From Linepithema humile (Eukaryota; Arthropoda; Insecta; Hymenoptera; Formicidae), in the NCBI RefSeq assembly GCF_040581485.1, contig NC_090129.1, positions 11,853,501 to 11,917,500 of the forward strand: DNA of 64,000 nucleotides, in the 5' to 3' direction. The notes beneath the pieces are model-generated. The model was not told where the DNA came from. It ran no database searches and saw only the letters and a program-made list of their open reading frames with translations. Made by a program: the position numbers and the translations under genes. Shown here in pieces: positions 1 through 11,724 of this stretch. Position 1 is the stretch's first letter, and the number at the start of each line of letters is the position of its first letter.

Positions 1-209
1 TTATTCGGACATTTATCTGTTCGATTTTTGAACAATCAGTTCAATATCTGAATTCCCTGTGTTGAGGTCGTGTCAGAAAAATTAAACTGATAAAAATAAT
101 TACTATGTCTTTAATCTTACTAGCCACTCTTTGCAAGTTTCATATAATCATCATGACTAAAACTTAAATACGAGATAGATTTTGCAACGCGCGTCGCATA
201 GCGGTAAAC

Positions 210-383
210 GAACGAACTAGCGATTACCGAATATTGCTGTTGCAATGTTGTTGGAATGTTGCTGTCACATTCTCATGAAATATTACAATTACAGGTTGCA
301 ATAATGTCTCAACAATATAACATTGCAACTTGCAAGATTGTAACATTGCTGTAATGTAATTGCAATGTTCTGTGCTGTATGGG
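210..383. mobile_element. Right end of a CACTA-like element (truncated by the window)
   Basis: The segment is dense in the short motif GCAATGTT and ends in TGTGCTGTATGGG. That is the same 3' terminus seen on the 530-bp element at 553-1082 and on the 8-kb element ending at 33545. No matching CCCATACAGCAC start is visible between 1 and 210, so the left end probably lies outside the window. Motif-rich subterminal DNA is typical of the CACTA/EnSpm (CMC) group; the assignment is inference. Bases 1-210 show nothing else recognisable. Confidence 0.45.
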
Positions 384-512
384 ATCAGTAATCAAATATT
401 ATTGATAAATTTATCATTATTCTAAGTAGTTATGATATAACCAAAATATCACTTAACCTAAAATTCATGTGAAAATGCAAAGTATTATTTTATCTTTATT
501 TCCAAATTACAG

Positions 513-762
513 ATTTCCTGATAATGTTGAGTTAAAAAAGAAATGGATGGAACCCACACAGCACAGAAAGTTGAAATAACGTCGCTGAGACGTTGCAATG
601 TTGAATGTTGAAGTATAAAGGTTTTTTCAACATTGAATCTATGTTGATTTTGCTATATTAATTGTTAAATGTTGCTATAACGTAGAAACAACATTTAACA
701 ATTATTATCTTTTGAAATAATATAATAATTATTACAATAATTATTAATAAGAAATAATAATA

Positions 763-812
<50 letters not shown>

Positions 813-3800
813 AATAAAAATTAATTTTAAACATTTATTTCGTTCAATTTTTCAAAACATTATTATAATGCATAATATATATAAATTCTGCATTGAATAA
901 ATGTTGAATCAATATTGAATTAATGTTTTTTGTCTTGCAGACATTGCAATTCAGCGGACATTAGACATTTCTTCAATATTTTTTCAACATTGAATCTATA
1001 TTTCGCAACGTTGCTGAAACATTCATAATGTTACAATTCTACGTTTTTTAGATATTGATTCAACGTTTGTGTGCTGTATGGGGAAGCTATTGATGTGACA
1101 ACAATTTCAAGTTCAGCCAGACTGTGTAGTGATCACTTCCATAATAATTCGTTTCAACAGACTGATGGATATACAACTTTGAGACGGTTAACCTCAACTG
1201 CTGTTCCTTTTGATCAAAACGACAATCAATTATCTTTACAAATTAACAATGTACCTACTCAAGTACTTGGCGATGTAATTAATCATCAAGATATGACAAG
1301 TGCTGAAAATACATCATTTTCAACAAATACAGATACTAGTGGCTTTAAGACACATAATCATTTAAGTTCCAGAAACAGTATTAAAAGGCACATTAGAACT
1401 TTTATTTAAAATAATTTTTATATTACAAAATAGCTTAATATCTTATAAAATAATTGTACTATTAATTGTATGTATTAATGTATGTTTAGAAAATCATCTG
1501 TTGTCAACATTTCCCCAACAAAAAAATTTTGTTTTATGGTCGGAAATCAGTCAGAGTCTTTTTCAAGAGAGAACTTCACTTCAAATAAAGCATGGGAGCG
1601 GTTTGTAAGAGTTATGACTTCTGAACAATCTAAAAAATCTGCTTCCCATATGAAGATGATTAGAACAGAAAAAAAATTAATTATATGAAAGAAATGATTA
1701 AAACTATGAAGAAGAAACAGTTTTTTGAAGCTGCTGAATATTTACAGGTTCATTCGTAATTATGTACATATAGTATAAATTGTAATCAATTTATTATGAA
1801 CAATTTCATGTAATTTTTTTACTATAATAATTAAATTGTACTTACATTTAAATAATTTTTTTATACATTATAAAACGATTGCGATTAGCTTAAAATATTT
1901 AAAATTGTTTTAATTATTATTTTTTTTTTATTAGGAATAACCTCAACACTTACAAGAGTTGATATTTCGTATGAAAGAAAATAAAGTTACAGCTTCGTTT
2001 CCTGCTCAGTTAAAAAATTTTGCTAGAACCTTACATTTTCACTCTCCAGCTGCTTACGAATTTGTGAGACGCAGCTATCTCAAATATTTGTCTTGCGTTG
2101 AAACACTCAATTATTGGTTGTCTTCAAAAAATTATAAACCAGGTATTTCTGATGAACTAATAAGACACGTGTCAAACATGGTAAAGCAAGAATTTCAGAA
2201 AGGTAAGAAACTTATTTTCAACCTTACGTTTGATGAGATGAACATTCATAAATGGAAACATTGGGATAAAAAAGCTCACAAATGGAAAGGTGTTGTCGAT
2301 TTAGGTGGACAGTTGGATGAAGTTAACAATAACAATGAACTTAAGATAGCTACTAAAGCATTGGTTTTTATGTTAGTCAGCATTAATGGGTCGTTTAAAA
2401 CACCCATTGCACATTATTTAATTAACTGTTTAACAGGCAAAGAAAAGACAGTACTTTTAAAAGATCTATTGATAAAACTTAGCCAAAATGATATTGAAGT
2501 AGTTAGTATTACTTTTGATGGTGATAAAGCACATGCAAAAGCATGTGAAGTAGGCGCTAATTTTAATTACAGAAATAAGAGCAATTTTAAGCCCTATTTT
2601 GAACACCCAAATACTTTAAGACCTGTCTACGTGTTTTTCGATTCGTGTCATGCGCTCAAGTTAGTAAGAAATTATTGCGTTAAAAGGACCTATAATATAT
2701 GATAAAAAAGAAATTGTTAATTGGACGTATATTAAAAAATTACACAACAAGCAAATTAGTGAAGGCTTGCACTGTGCATGCAAGATACGAGATAGGCATA
2801 TTTATTTTTATAATGAGAAAATGAAAGTGTCACTGGCGGCACAAGTATTGAGTTCAAGCGTATCAATTGCATTATATTTTCTTAAATTTAAAGTTAAAAA
2901 ATTTGAATTAAAAACAAAAATTGAAGAATATATTCAGTATATTGAAAAATTAGAAATAGATGTGCCTGTCACGATTATATAAAAAAAAAAAAAAAACGTA
3001 ACAATAGAAAAAGAAAATTCTATAGTTTATGACCAAGTAATAAAAAATATTGTTCGTAAATCAGTCCTTGAAAGCGAATCTATTAAAACGGGATTTTTTG
3101 GATTTATTATTTGTTTAAAAAACGTTTATAGTCTTTGTATAGATTTGATAGAAAATAATATTGTTCAATTTGTCTTAACTTATAAATTATCTCAAGACCA
3201 TGTTGAAATGTTTTTTGCATTAATAAGAAGAATGAATGGTTATAATAATAATCCAACAACAGTACAATATCAATCTGCTTACACCAAATTATTGGCTAAT
3301 AATATGAATGTTTTAGTGCCTGCTTCAGCGAATTGTACCCCGCAAGACAATACATTAATAATTTCAGACGTAACAAACATTGTCGAAATAAAAAAAACAA
3401 TAAAGAATAATCAAAATAAAACTATTTCAAAAAATAATAAAGAAACTCATAATAAAAAAAAAGAAAGAGTCTCACAACAAAAACAAAATAGTAATTTTTC
3501 AGTTTGATTTTTTTGAAAAGTAATCATAGTATATTTGATCACAATTATTGCGGAAATGCAGGCTGGTATGTTTCTGATTATCTTGAAGAAATTGTGAAGC
3601 ATACAGCTGGTTCAATAGTATATTCATTAAAGAAAAAAATAATTTGCGAAATTTGTAGAGACATGTTAGAAGGAGGTGATAGTGTCAAATCTAAATTGAC
3701 AATTTTAAAAAATCGCGGTGGTTTGCATTTCCCCTGCGAAGATGTAATTTTCATCTGTATGAGTGCTGAGAAAATAATACGTCAACATATTCATTTATTA

Positions 3801-4046
3801 TTAACTAAAGATATAAATTACAAGCTTGTAACAGAAACACTAAAAATACTCCCTAATACAATTTTAGATAATAATAATCACATTTTAGATCAAGAGCCTT
3901 TGTATGATCATCGACATCAATTGATTCTTCTTATTATACAAAAATATATCGATATTCGCTTGACACATGAAAGTAAATGTTCCAAAGATGATTCTAAAAG
4001 AATCAGAATGCGTAATAATAAGCTAACGATTTTCAGTGGTCAATAA
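513..4046 (+). pseudogene. THAP-domain P-element-type transposase, decayed and interrupted
   Basis: The gene starts in this window at a 3' splice site (TTACAG just before 513) with the middle of a THAP domain (FPDNVELKKKW). It continues after the MITE at 1083 with LCSDHF and a TSTAVP end. The coding domain at about 1935-2700 carries FHSPAAYEFVRR, a FDEMNIHKW acidic motif and FDSCHALKLVRN. A frameshift near 2690 moves the frame to about 2704-2982 (WTYIKKLH onward). A further segment reads TGFFGFIICLKNVYSL, then LSQDHVEMFFALIRR and NNNPT at about 3180-3260, a hallmark of P transposases. The C-terminal part (3504-4046) holds DHNYC and GGLHFPCEDV. Family knowledge: P transposase uses a THAP DNA-binding domain and an RNase-H-like catalytic core split by a GTP-binding insertion. 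The first THAP exon with the CxxC half is not visible. Frameshifts and the insertion make it non-functional. Confidence 0.85.
553..1082. mobile_element. 530-bp CACTA-like MITE (CCCACACAGCACA...TGTGCTGTATGGG)
   Basis: It begins CCCACACAGCACAG and ends TGTGCTGTATGGG, and is flanked by a 3-bp GAA duplication (550-552 and 1083-1085). Removing it restores the THAP reading frame W-M-E-A-I-D. Both ends match the ends of the 8-kb element at 25567-33545: the left ~210 bp match the reverse complement of 33300-33545, and the right ~270 bp match the reverse complement of 25567-25860. It is therefore an internally deleted relative. It carries iterated CAACATTGAATC motifs and an (AT)n run at 769-810, with no coding capacity. 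Confidence 0.85.
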
Positions 4047-4335
4047 TAAATAATACATATATTAACTGATTTATAAGCGTTATGTTATATAAATAAAAAA
4101 CATTTTATATAGAAAATATTGTTATTATTAATATAAACATTTTCCTCCTCTTCTCTATTTATATCGTTCTCCTGAAATCTTCATCTCCCCACTTAACTCT
4201 AAAAATCAACAGCACATGCGCGATTGAATAAGGATGCTGATGGGTCTCTCGTTTTCTGTCTCTTTCTATCGGCTCACTCATTTTTACCTAGCTCCCCTCT
4301 ACTCTATCTATATAAGCTCTTTGGTCATAACGTGG

Positions 4336-4544
4336 TTGTATCAGAGAGAAGACTGAGAGTGGACATGCCCACATTTTTCGTGTTTCTGTGGGCTAGCGCC
4401 TCTATGTGCACAAAACGTGCACATTGAACTACGTAGCCAATGTCCACGAATCCCGTAGGTAATGTCCACGATCTTTTGGGTCTCTTCCGTGCTATGTCCA
4501 CGACTTTTTGGTTCCGATATGTGCTATATCGGAAATATGGCTAC
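4336..4544 (+). repeat. Half copy of the palindromic unit centred at 19660
   Basis: The stretch from AGAGAGAAGACTGAG to GATATGTGCTATATC nearly repeats 19665-19853 and, inverted, 19466-19654. Only one arm is present here, ending where the LTR-like block begins. No coding sequence was found in 4047-4544; short frames here are chance openings. Confidence 0.7.
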
Positions 4545-5555
4545 TGTAACGTCCCCATATTTTAGCGAGTAGATTTCCACTCGTAAATTTTTGTTTTAAA
4601 CTTTCTAGTTTATCACCTCTTGGAATTATCGCTCGCTGTATCAATAGTGCCCGACACATGTCGCCAGAAAGGCGCAACACGAAACCTTTCGCGTAACGTA
4701 AACCCCTTGTTGCGTTTCAAAGCGTACGACTGTAAATTATCTGTCGTCACTCTCAAAACTTAGGTTCGGATATCACCTATGGTTTTATGTTAACCATACC
4801 ACTCTCAAAACTTAGGTTCGAGTATCGCCTGCAGTTTTATATAAACCATGCCTCGAACATCCGATATTCAAAAGCGAGATTACATCCATGTGCGGTCCTA
4901 TTGCATAGGACAAACCTTTGTCTCTGAAGATCCAGAGGAGTATAAATACGGGCCCTGCGAAGCCGCCGAGTCAGTCAGTATTCAATTTTTCAGTAAGCCG
5001 TCAATATTCAGTCAGAGAGTCAGTTTCGGTCAAGTTGTTAGTTTTCGCAGTCGCAATTTCAATTCTAACTCAGTCTCGGTCTAATTCTAATTCTAATTCT
5101 AATTCTAGTTCTAGTTTCGTCCTAGTTCAATACGGTTAATTTAAGTTCGGTTTATCAATTTTATACGTTCAATTACTTAATCCGCGAACTGCGCGTTCCA
5201 TTTCTAGAACATAAGTGCTTATATGTTTGTAAGAATTCTTATCTTATAAGTTCATTTGAGTGTAATTTCATTTATTAACCAATGTACTCTTATTTTCATT
5301 TATAATTACATTTATTTGGTTGCTTTGAGAATTTTATCTTTAATTTCAAATCCTTAAACATTATTCCAATTTAGCGTGCGATCCTTAAATTCCAACGAAC
5401 AATAAAAGGTAAAGACGTGTCGCGAAATAACTCTAGTGCAGTGATTCCTCGACCGCAAGATAACCAGCAACAATGACGCATCTGAAGATTCATCTCTACA
5501 CGACTATCAGCCTGCTATTGGAAGATCGATCCTGGAACCGATCGGGCGCCTTACA
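4545..5555 (+). mobile_element. LTR-like block (possible solo LTR)
   Basis: It starts TGTAACGTCCCC and could end at CGCCTTACA (5555), giving TG...CA ends. Inside are two ~56-bp direct repeats sharing CACTCTCAAAACTTAGGTTCG-type sequence (about 4748-4858), a TATA box (GTATAAATAC near 4939), a TTCTAA hexamer run (about 5084-5115) and AATAAA near 5400. These match the order expected of an LTR (U3, R, U5). There is no second copy, primer-binding site or clean target duplication, so both the call and the right border are tentative. Confidence 0.35.
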
Positions 5556-5665
5556 ATTAGATTGAGTCATCACTGACTTCAGGTACCATACAAGTCGACA
5601 CCGGTGAGTCCGTTCCAAATTTATTTGCATGGGAAGGTTTAAAGTTAAAATCTGAGCAAGAGAAA

Positions 5666-6052
5666 ATGCCAGATACCGAAGTAACATCTTTGCGCCCAGA
5701 CTCAAATTGTAATTGTCGTTTCGTGTACTGTATCTTGGATAACGCGTGCTTGAATAGAAATACTGGCACGATATTGTGCCTCAATTGTTATCACGATTTA
5801 TCAGAACCAACGCGCAATGATTTTGAACACGTCCTCGGATATCATTTGAATATCGGTTCTATAGTTCCATTAGCAAAGTGTCGTGTTTGTGGCCAGAACG
5901 TATCTCAACCTTTTCCAGTCCGTCACTGTCTCGCGTGTCTCAATCATTTTATAAGCCTAACAAATCAATTAACTCGAGAAGGACGAAGTGTTGTTAATCT
6001 TCTTGACCCTACCAGCGTTCTACTTGGCGGAGGCCCGGAATACGTACGTTAG
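5666..6052 (+). CDS. Cysteine-rich protein of unknown function
   Basis: A 128-codon frame starts at ATG 5666. I do not recognise it. Cys spacing is ordered: CNC near residue 13, then LCLNC, then KCRVCGQ and HCLACLNHF, which suggests two or more zinc-binding knuckles. The C-terminal part (NHFISLTNQLTREGRSVVNLLDP) is echoed by a second frame 250 bp downstream, so this looks like a duplicated module rather than a chance frame. It lies just 3' of the LTR-like block, so it could belong to an LTR retroelement or be the remnant of a small gene. No promoter or splice evidence decides its ends. Confidence 0.4.
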   Translation: MPDTEVTSLRPDSNCNCRFVYCILDNACLNRNTGTILCLNCYHDLSEPTRNDFEHVLGYHLNIGSIVPLAKCRVCGQNVSQPFPVRHCLACLNHFISLTNQLTREGRSVVNLLDPTSVLLGGGPEYVR

Positions 6053-6301
6053 TTATAACCAGCTTATTAAATCAACCGTCTGATTAATCGAATCCTAAAT
6101 AATTGATATGTGTGTGGGGAAACGTTACGCTTGTCGGTCGCCTCGATTGGAATATCTTTATAGGTACTCCTTAGCTAGTTGCGTTCGTGAAACCAGCTTC
6201 GTGAATCCTACGGCAAAAGAGCGTCTTTGCAAAAAATGCATCGCTAGCGAACCGAATATAAAAGTTTATTCGTAGTTTTAAATGATAGGCATTACGCATC
6301 C

Positions 6302-6475
6302 GTCGGGCGTCGCCGCCCAAGATTACATTGCATTATTTGCCATCGCTACCTCGCGTTGATTCAACCGATTTCCGAGTGTCACGAATGCGAAGACAGGTAC
6401 CTTAATTATATGCAAAATCTCGCTGAAAACGGAGAAAGTTTTTATGATCAGCGAGACCCAATGTTACTCTCTTAA
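6302..6475 (+). pseudogene. Second cysteine-rich module fragment
   Basis: This open stretch lacks a convincing start. It reads HCIICHRYLAL, then ECHECEDRYLNYMQNLAENG, then FYDQRDPMLLS and a stop at 6473-6475. It parallels the end of the frame at 5666-6052 (CRVCG...HCLACLNHF...REGRSVVNLLDP): two CxxC pairs, an aromatic helix-like segment, then D-P. It could be a downstream exon or a decayed duplicate of the same gene; the sequence alone does not distinguish these. Confidence 0.4.
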
Positions 6476-6666
6476 ATTTTCGGTCAAAATACATTTGATG
6501 CATTCTAATGGTATTAAGCGATTCTTTTATTTCAACTGCAAGATAATAAAACTTAAATAATTACACGTCAGTCACAATGGTTGATTACTATTTCTTACTA
6601 CGTTGCTGTATTATTATCATATTCATTTTCTTGTGGTCTTACTCGGATTCATTATTCGTCTCTATC

Positions 6667-6905
6667 TAAATTAACTATTCATTAAAATACGGTCCTAATT
6701 ATTACTATACACGTTGTTTTGCAGAGTCGCAACAAAATATCGATGCGATACTCTGCTTTCCTTAAGATTTATTATTTGAATTTATTATTCATTAGAATAC
6801 GGTCCTAATTATCGTTCATATACGCTGTTCGTGTAAGGAGCAACAAAATATCAATGCGATACTGCTTCCCTTACGATCTCTCATTCAAATTCGCTATCCA
6901 TTAGA
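6667..6905 (+). repeat. ~110-bp tandem repeat, two copies plus a partial third
   Basis: ATTCATTAAAATACGGTCCTAATTAT at 6677 recurs at 6787 with one change. Each copy is followed by GCAACAAAATATC(G/A)ATGCGATACT and a CCTTA-rich stretch. A degraded third start appears near 6893. No gene is seen in 6476-7034. Confidence 0.6.
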
Positions 6906-8033
6906 AAGGGATTTTGGTTACGATTTTTATATTAAACACAACATTTGTGTTTCACGTTCTTTTCTGATCTTTTACTTTTCATTGGTTCGTGAATCTTACC
7001 GATTGAGTCTCGCGTAAAGGTGCGAACACTACGTGTTACCGCCAGGTCTATATAGTTGCCCCCCCCCCCTAACGCAAATCGTAAAAACATTTATATATTC
7101 GGATTGTACATTGTTTGTACATGAATGTACTATGATTTTTATTGTTTGTACATTTTTCGTTAATTTAAAAAAAAATTACAAAGTTTTCGTAACTGTGCCA
7201 ATGATAGTTAGCCCCCTCTATGTCGCAATTACGTCACGTAAACTATAACTTATGAATTTATCGTGCTTAATCGTTTGTACGTCGTTTGTACATTATTAAT
7301 AATCGGTTAAATTTATAATTCCAACATTTGTTTTTGTTTAAAACGCAAGATAAATAATTTTTATTTGAATATGGCGGGTACGGAGTACGGAGCGGGTGCG
7401 CATGCGTGTGCGTGCGTATGCGCGCCTGTGCGTGCATATGCGTGTATGTGCGTGCGTGTGTGTGCTGCATGTATCGTGTAGGTGTGTATGCGAGTGAGTG
7501 GTGGGTGTGTACGCGCGTGTGTATATACACAACACAGCATATACCCACACATATGCACACATCCACTCACACACACAGCATCACATTAGACGGCATTATA
7601 TCACGGCTATGTCATCACAGCATAGCAAAAGTTAAAAGTTAAAGACTTTTAAAATATCTCTAGACGAAAAACTATTAATTTTTAAGCTTTGTTTCCATTG
7701 AGACTTTCGATCAGCATCAATAAATGATACTGCAATTTCGGCGAATTTAACCACTTTTCATAATGTTTGTGCGGGGTCCTTTTATAGAAATCTTTTAATT
7801 ATGATTAAAAATTATTTGAATCAATTTTGAAAAGATAGATTTCCTCACAATGTTTTTAGTTCGTGCTTTACGAAACAAATAATTATCGCTAGCCAATCAA
7901 AATCTTTGTCGTTGCGACAAATGTAGACATCTCTCGTCAATGCTGCTCTATGTTTTTTTCACAATGTTTTGTTCATCTCCACTCTTTTAAGGTTCACAGT
8001 AGTCATATATGTAGTCATCTATGGCTTAGTTTA

Positions 8034-8163
8034 CACCGATTGTTTAGTACGCGTACCAAATACTAAATCTGCTTCTCCGATAGGTATAAATCGTTTAGTG
8101 TAAAATCTACACCAATCAAAGAAGCTGATTTAGTACTTGGTACACGTACTAAACAATCGGTAA
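8034..8163. mobile_element. ~130-bp MITE-like inverted repeat
   Basis: ACCGATTGTTTAGTACGCGTACC on the left is mirrored by GGTACACGTACTAAACAATCGGT on the right, around a short AT-rich loop. The arms are about 45 bp. It lies inside the spacer of the 7044-9268 element and probably interrupts the coding fragment there. No clear target duplication was found. Confidence 0.6.
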
Positions 8164-8206
8164 ATATTCGCGCACATGATCCCCTTTTAATAAAATTTAG
8201 AATAAA

Positions 8207-8596
8207 TTACATTGTCTTGTTGGCATTTGATTCTATTGATGTAAAATATTGTGATTTATCCATAACCGCTGTGGATAATATTTGTATTATAGAATCGAAT
8301 GGACAAGTATTTCTTGCAAAATAGGGTTGTTTATCAATTAAAATCGGTTGATTGACGTTATAACCATTTTTTAAAAGCATTAATTTTTTAATATCTTTAA
8401 TACGATTGTTACGATGACGAATATCTGGTTCAGATTTGTAATAATAACTACATCTTTTCTTTACATTTTCTTTCTCTTCACTTAATTTTTGATCACTGAT
8501 TTGATTATTAATATTATTATATACAATTTCTTCAATGTTAGGAGATTTTAAGAAATTTCGACAGTTTTTCTGATTTTCTATACTCGATAATATTGA
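8207..8596 (-). pseudogene. Transposon-borne coding fragment with RNTCPFDS motif
   Basis: Reading leftwards from about 8596, about 125 codons stay open to the stop at 8207-8209 without an early ATG. The first half is Asn/Lys-rich with KKRCSYYYKSEPDIRHRNNR; the second half has QPYFARNTCPFDSIIQIL. N-T-C-x-F-D-S resembles the catalytic-cysteine neighbourhood of papain-like (OTU/USP-type) peptidases, but that is only a motif-level impression. A possible continuation (KDPAQTL, then KFAEIAVSFIDADRKS) lies at 7720-7800 beyond the nested inverted repeat and runs into the TIR arm. It is probably an exon of a larger transposon protein, now broken. Confidence 0.5.
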
Positions 8597-9277
8597 TGCT
8601 GATCGAAAGTCTCAATAGGAACAAAGTTTAAAAATTAATAGTTTTTTGTCTAGAGATATTTTAAAAGTCTTTAACTTTTAACTTTTGCTATGCTGTGATG
8701 ACATAGCCGTGATATAATGCCGTCTAATGTGATGCTGTGTGTGTGAGTGGGTGTGTGCGTATGTGTGGGTATATGCTGTGTTGTTGTGTATACACACGCA
8801 CGTACACACCCACCACTCACTCGCATACACACCTACACGATACATGCAGCACACACACGCACGCACATACACACATATGCACGCACAGGCGCGCATACGC
8901 ACGCAGACGCATGCGCACCCGCTCCGTACTCCGTACCCGCCATATTCAAATAAAAATTATTTATCTTGCGTTTTAAACAAAAACAAATGTTGGAATTATA
9001 AATTTAACCGATTATTAATAATGTACAAACGACGTACAAACGATTAAGCACGATAAATTCATAAGTTATAGTTTACGTGATGTAATTGCGACATAGGGGG
9101 GGCTAACTATCATTGGCACAGTTACGAAAACTTTGTAATTTTTTTTAAATTAACGAAAAATGTACAAACAATAAAAATCATAGTACATTCATGTACAAAC
9201 AATGTACAATCCGAATATATAAATGTTTTTACGATTTGCGTTAGAGGGGGGGCCAACTATATAGACCTGTTACCGCC

Positions 9278-9895
9278 ACCGCGCCGGGACGTGACACTAC
9301 AAAGTGTCGGTAATGCATACTTGTAAAACATGATTATGTATATCAATCAGATTTGAAATATAAATACACACGTATTGTAAATACATGTATTGTAGCATTT
9401 ATTTTTGCATTTACAGTTTATTTAGCAAAAGATCAGTTATTTTCAATAACCTGTGTAATTTGAAAATGTACATTTAAATTATTTTAATAAATTACTTCTA
9501 TAATTTTGTGTGTGTGTGTGCGTGCGCGTGTGTAAATAAAATGTTGCATTTTTGTCAATATTTAAAAAGATGATAAACTCTTATAGATATTTCATACAGT
9601 AATGACCAATAACTTATTTTGAATAGTAAAAGCCAGGGTTGGGAGTTTACACGTAAACTATAATAGATGCAAAAATACTCGCATATTAAACACGAATGCA
9701 AGCTAAACAGTAAAAACAATCTTTTCATCTATAATTTGAGAAGACTATAGTTATGAACCGTCGCAAGAAAGTGTGCAAATTGTAATCTTGAATTTTAGAG
9801 TACAATTTACGAAAAATTACGACATAATGTAAAATAAACAAAGATATACATTTTTAATTAACAATCTAACACATATAAAGGAAAGACTCAAATGA
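9278..9895 (+). repeat. Copy of the repeat that forms the arms of the 3.5-kb palindrome
   Basis: From CTACAAAGTGTCGGTAATGC to about 9783 this tracks 19853-20345 and, inverted, 18974-19466. It includes the (GT)n tract (9506-9535) and the AGCCAGGGTTGGG...CACGTAAAC start of a smaller element. It departs after GTGCAAATTGT. No gene was found. Confidence 0.7.
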
Positions 9896-9931
9896 TAGCT
9901 ATCACATAATATAATAGAAGGGCATTGAGAG

Positions 9932-10229
9932 CCGTCGGGGATGTTAGTGCGGAATTTTAATTTTTCTTAAAGAAATTAATTTATTAGTCTACGTGAGACA
10001 GTTAACTTTGTACACCGATTTCTGGTTCGAGATACTTAAAGTGTATGAAAATTTTAGTACATTGTTCTCACATATGGAGAATCAGTATGTACTGATAGGA
10101 ATTATTAGAAAGAAAGGAAGAGAGAAAAAATATCAGAGAAAGCTTCCCGGCTTAGCCACTCGCGCCCTGATATTTTTTCTCTCTTCCTTTCTTTCTAATA
10201 ATTTCTATCAGTACATACTTAATCAATAG
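9932..10229. mobile_element. Two opposed SINE pieces (palindrome)
   Basis: Bases 9932-10157 are a minus-strand copy of the SINE tail seen at 60667-60877 (GGGATGTTAG end, GTACACCGATTTC, CTCTCTTCCTTTC). It is followed head-to-head by a plus-strand piece CCCGGCTTAGCCACTCGCGCC...CTTCCTTTC to 10229. The two pieces form a hairpin around 10150. The insertion cuts off the C-terminal part of the P-type transposase that follows on the minus strand. Confidence 0.6.
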
Positions 10230-11724
10230 ACCATGTTATTTCATAATCGGGATATGATGCTATTATTTTTCCATCACAATACAAATATTTATGTTTTCTT
10301 AACAAGCTTGCCAATCTTTTTACCAAATGTGGAAAATCAAATGATGCGTAATATTTTTTTTCATTATGTATAAAATATGTCTTATCTGAGTGCACACCAA
10401 GTTGAGCATAAGCGCTTTGATGGACCTTGATCGCACGTTATAAGTCGTACATTAGCACCCGTTTTGCTCAATCTATCTAAGCATTCTTTCATTAAAATCA
10501 CTATTTCTTCCGCTTTCATACATTTTCCTGGGAGAAAATATGCTAGCGGTTGAAGCCATGGATGAAGCGCATTTATACTATCCACACAAAATACAAATAC
10601 GCATTTTGTTCTTTCACTTTTCCTTCCTAAAGGCCCAAGATCAACGAGTCCTTCTATTTGATCCAGACTAAATGAGTATTCTTCATATGATTTTATATAC
10701 ATTTCATCCCATTTTAAAGCACAAACTCTTTGTTCTACAGGCAACTTTGAAATTTTTTCCTGCAATTTGTGGAATAGAACATCACAAAATCCTGGTATTA
10801 TATTAAATTCTTCGTGCCATCTTCTAATAGTTTGTTCTGCAGGAAAATTGCAACCTGCCTTTTGTAAACGACGCAATGCAGATGCCGAATAATAAAAAAG
10901 CTACTTCAAAAGAGTTTTTTCTTCCTCTGTATATGCCGCATGTGGAGTATAGAGTTGTTAATTAATCATTGCTTTTGCAACGGGATGCAGATTTTGTTCA
11001 TTAATTAAATTTTGTATTTTCTTTTTGTTATTTTTTTTATTTATTTTTTTCTTAGGTACTTGGCGACGTTGTAAACGCAATTTTAAACGCTTTATAGTCT
11101 GCCGCAAACGAATATTTTCACGTTTTAAACTTTTAATTATCTTTTCTGGATTATATTCTTTTTCACAATTTTGTCATTAACAGATCACACTTATCAATGT
11201 TTTCATATCTTTCAGGTTCTAAATGCATCCATTCTGTAATATCTTCCTCTTCTAATGATTTGTCAAAATTTAATTTTGCTGGAAGATAAGTTTGTTTGAA
11301 TCGATCTAATAATTGCTTATTTATTTTATCATTATGATCGATATTAAATGATGTTCCTGCAATTGCGTTATTATATGTATTTCCTACTTCTTCCATTTCT
11401 TTTATTTGGTTTTGTTCTTTTTTTGCTCTTTGCATCTCTCCTATTTCCATAGCTGCCTCAGATTTTTCTTCTAAATTTATCAAATCATTAAATCGAATTG
11501 GCACAGCATCGCGTTTTAATGTTTTCTTGCCTTCTCCCTTAAATGAGTTAGCATTAAATGATCTGCACACAGACCAGCACGACGAAATGAATTGACAGTC
11601 CATTTTTCTAATTTAATATTCCCTAAAATAAAGTAATGAAAAACGATTGACAAATAGTAAATATTTTGAAAGTACTTTCAAAACATAATTATTTTATTTT
11701 CAAATAATAAATGAGATAATAATT

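Larger units (their letters stand above)
7044..9268. mobile_element. Long-TIR (fold-back) DNA transposon, MULE-like
   Basis: Bases 7044-7722 and 8591-9268 are near-perfect inverted repeats of ~679 bp. The ends read AGGTCTATATAG...CTATATAGACCT. They are flanked by the 9-bp duplication GTTACCGCC (7035-7043 and 9269-9277). Very long inverted repeats with a 9-bp duplication are characteristic of Mutator-like elements, but no MULE transposase is visible, so the superfamily is inference. The arms hold a purine/pyrimidine-alternating TG/CA block (7395-7570, 8730-8920) that generates meaningless open frames on both strands. The spacer holds a decayed coding segment and a smaller inverted repeat. Confidence 0.8.

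Noticed and set aside
7267..9047. Several Thr/His/Cys-rich open frames on both strands
   Set aside because: They come from the alternating TG/CA block in the two TIR arms and mirror each other; no homology-like motif.
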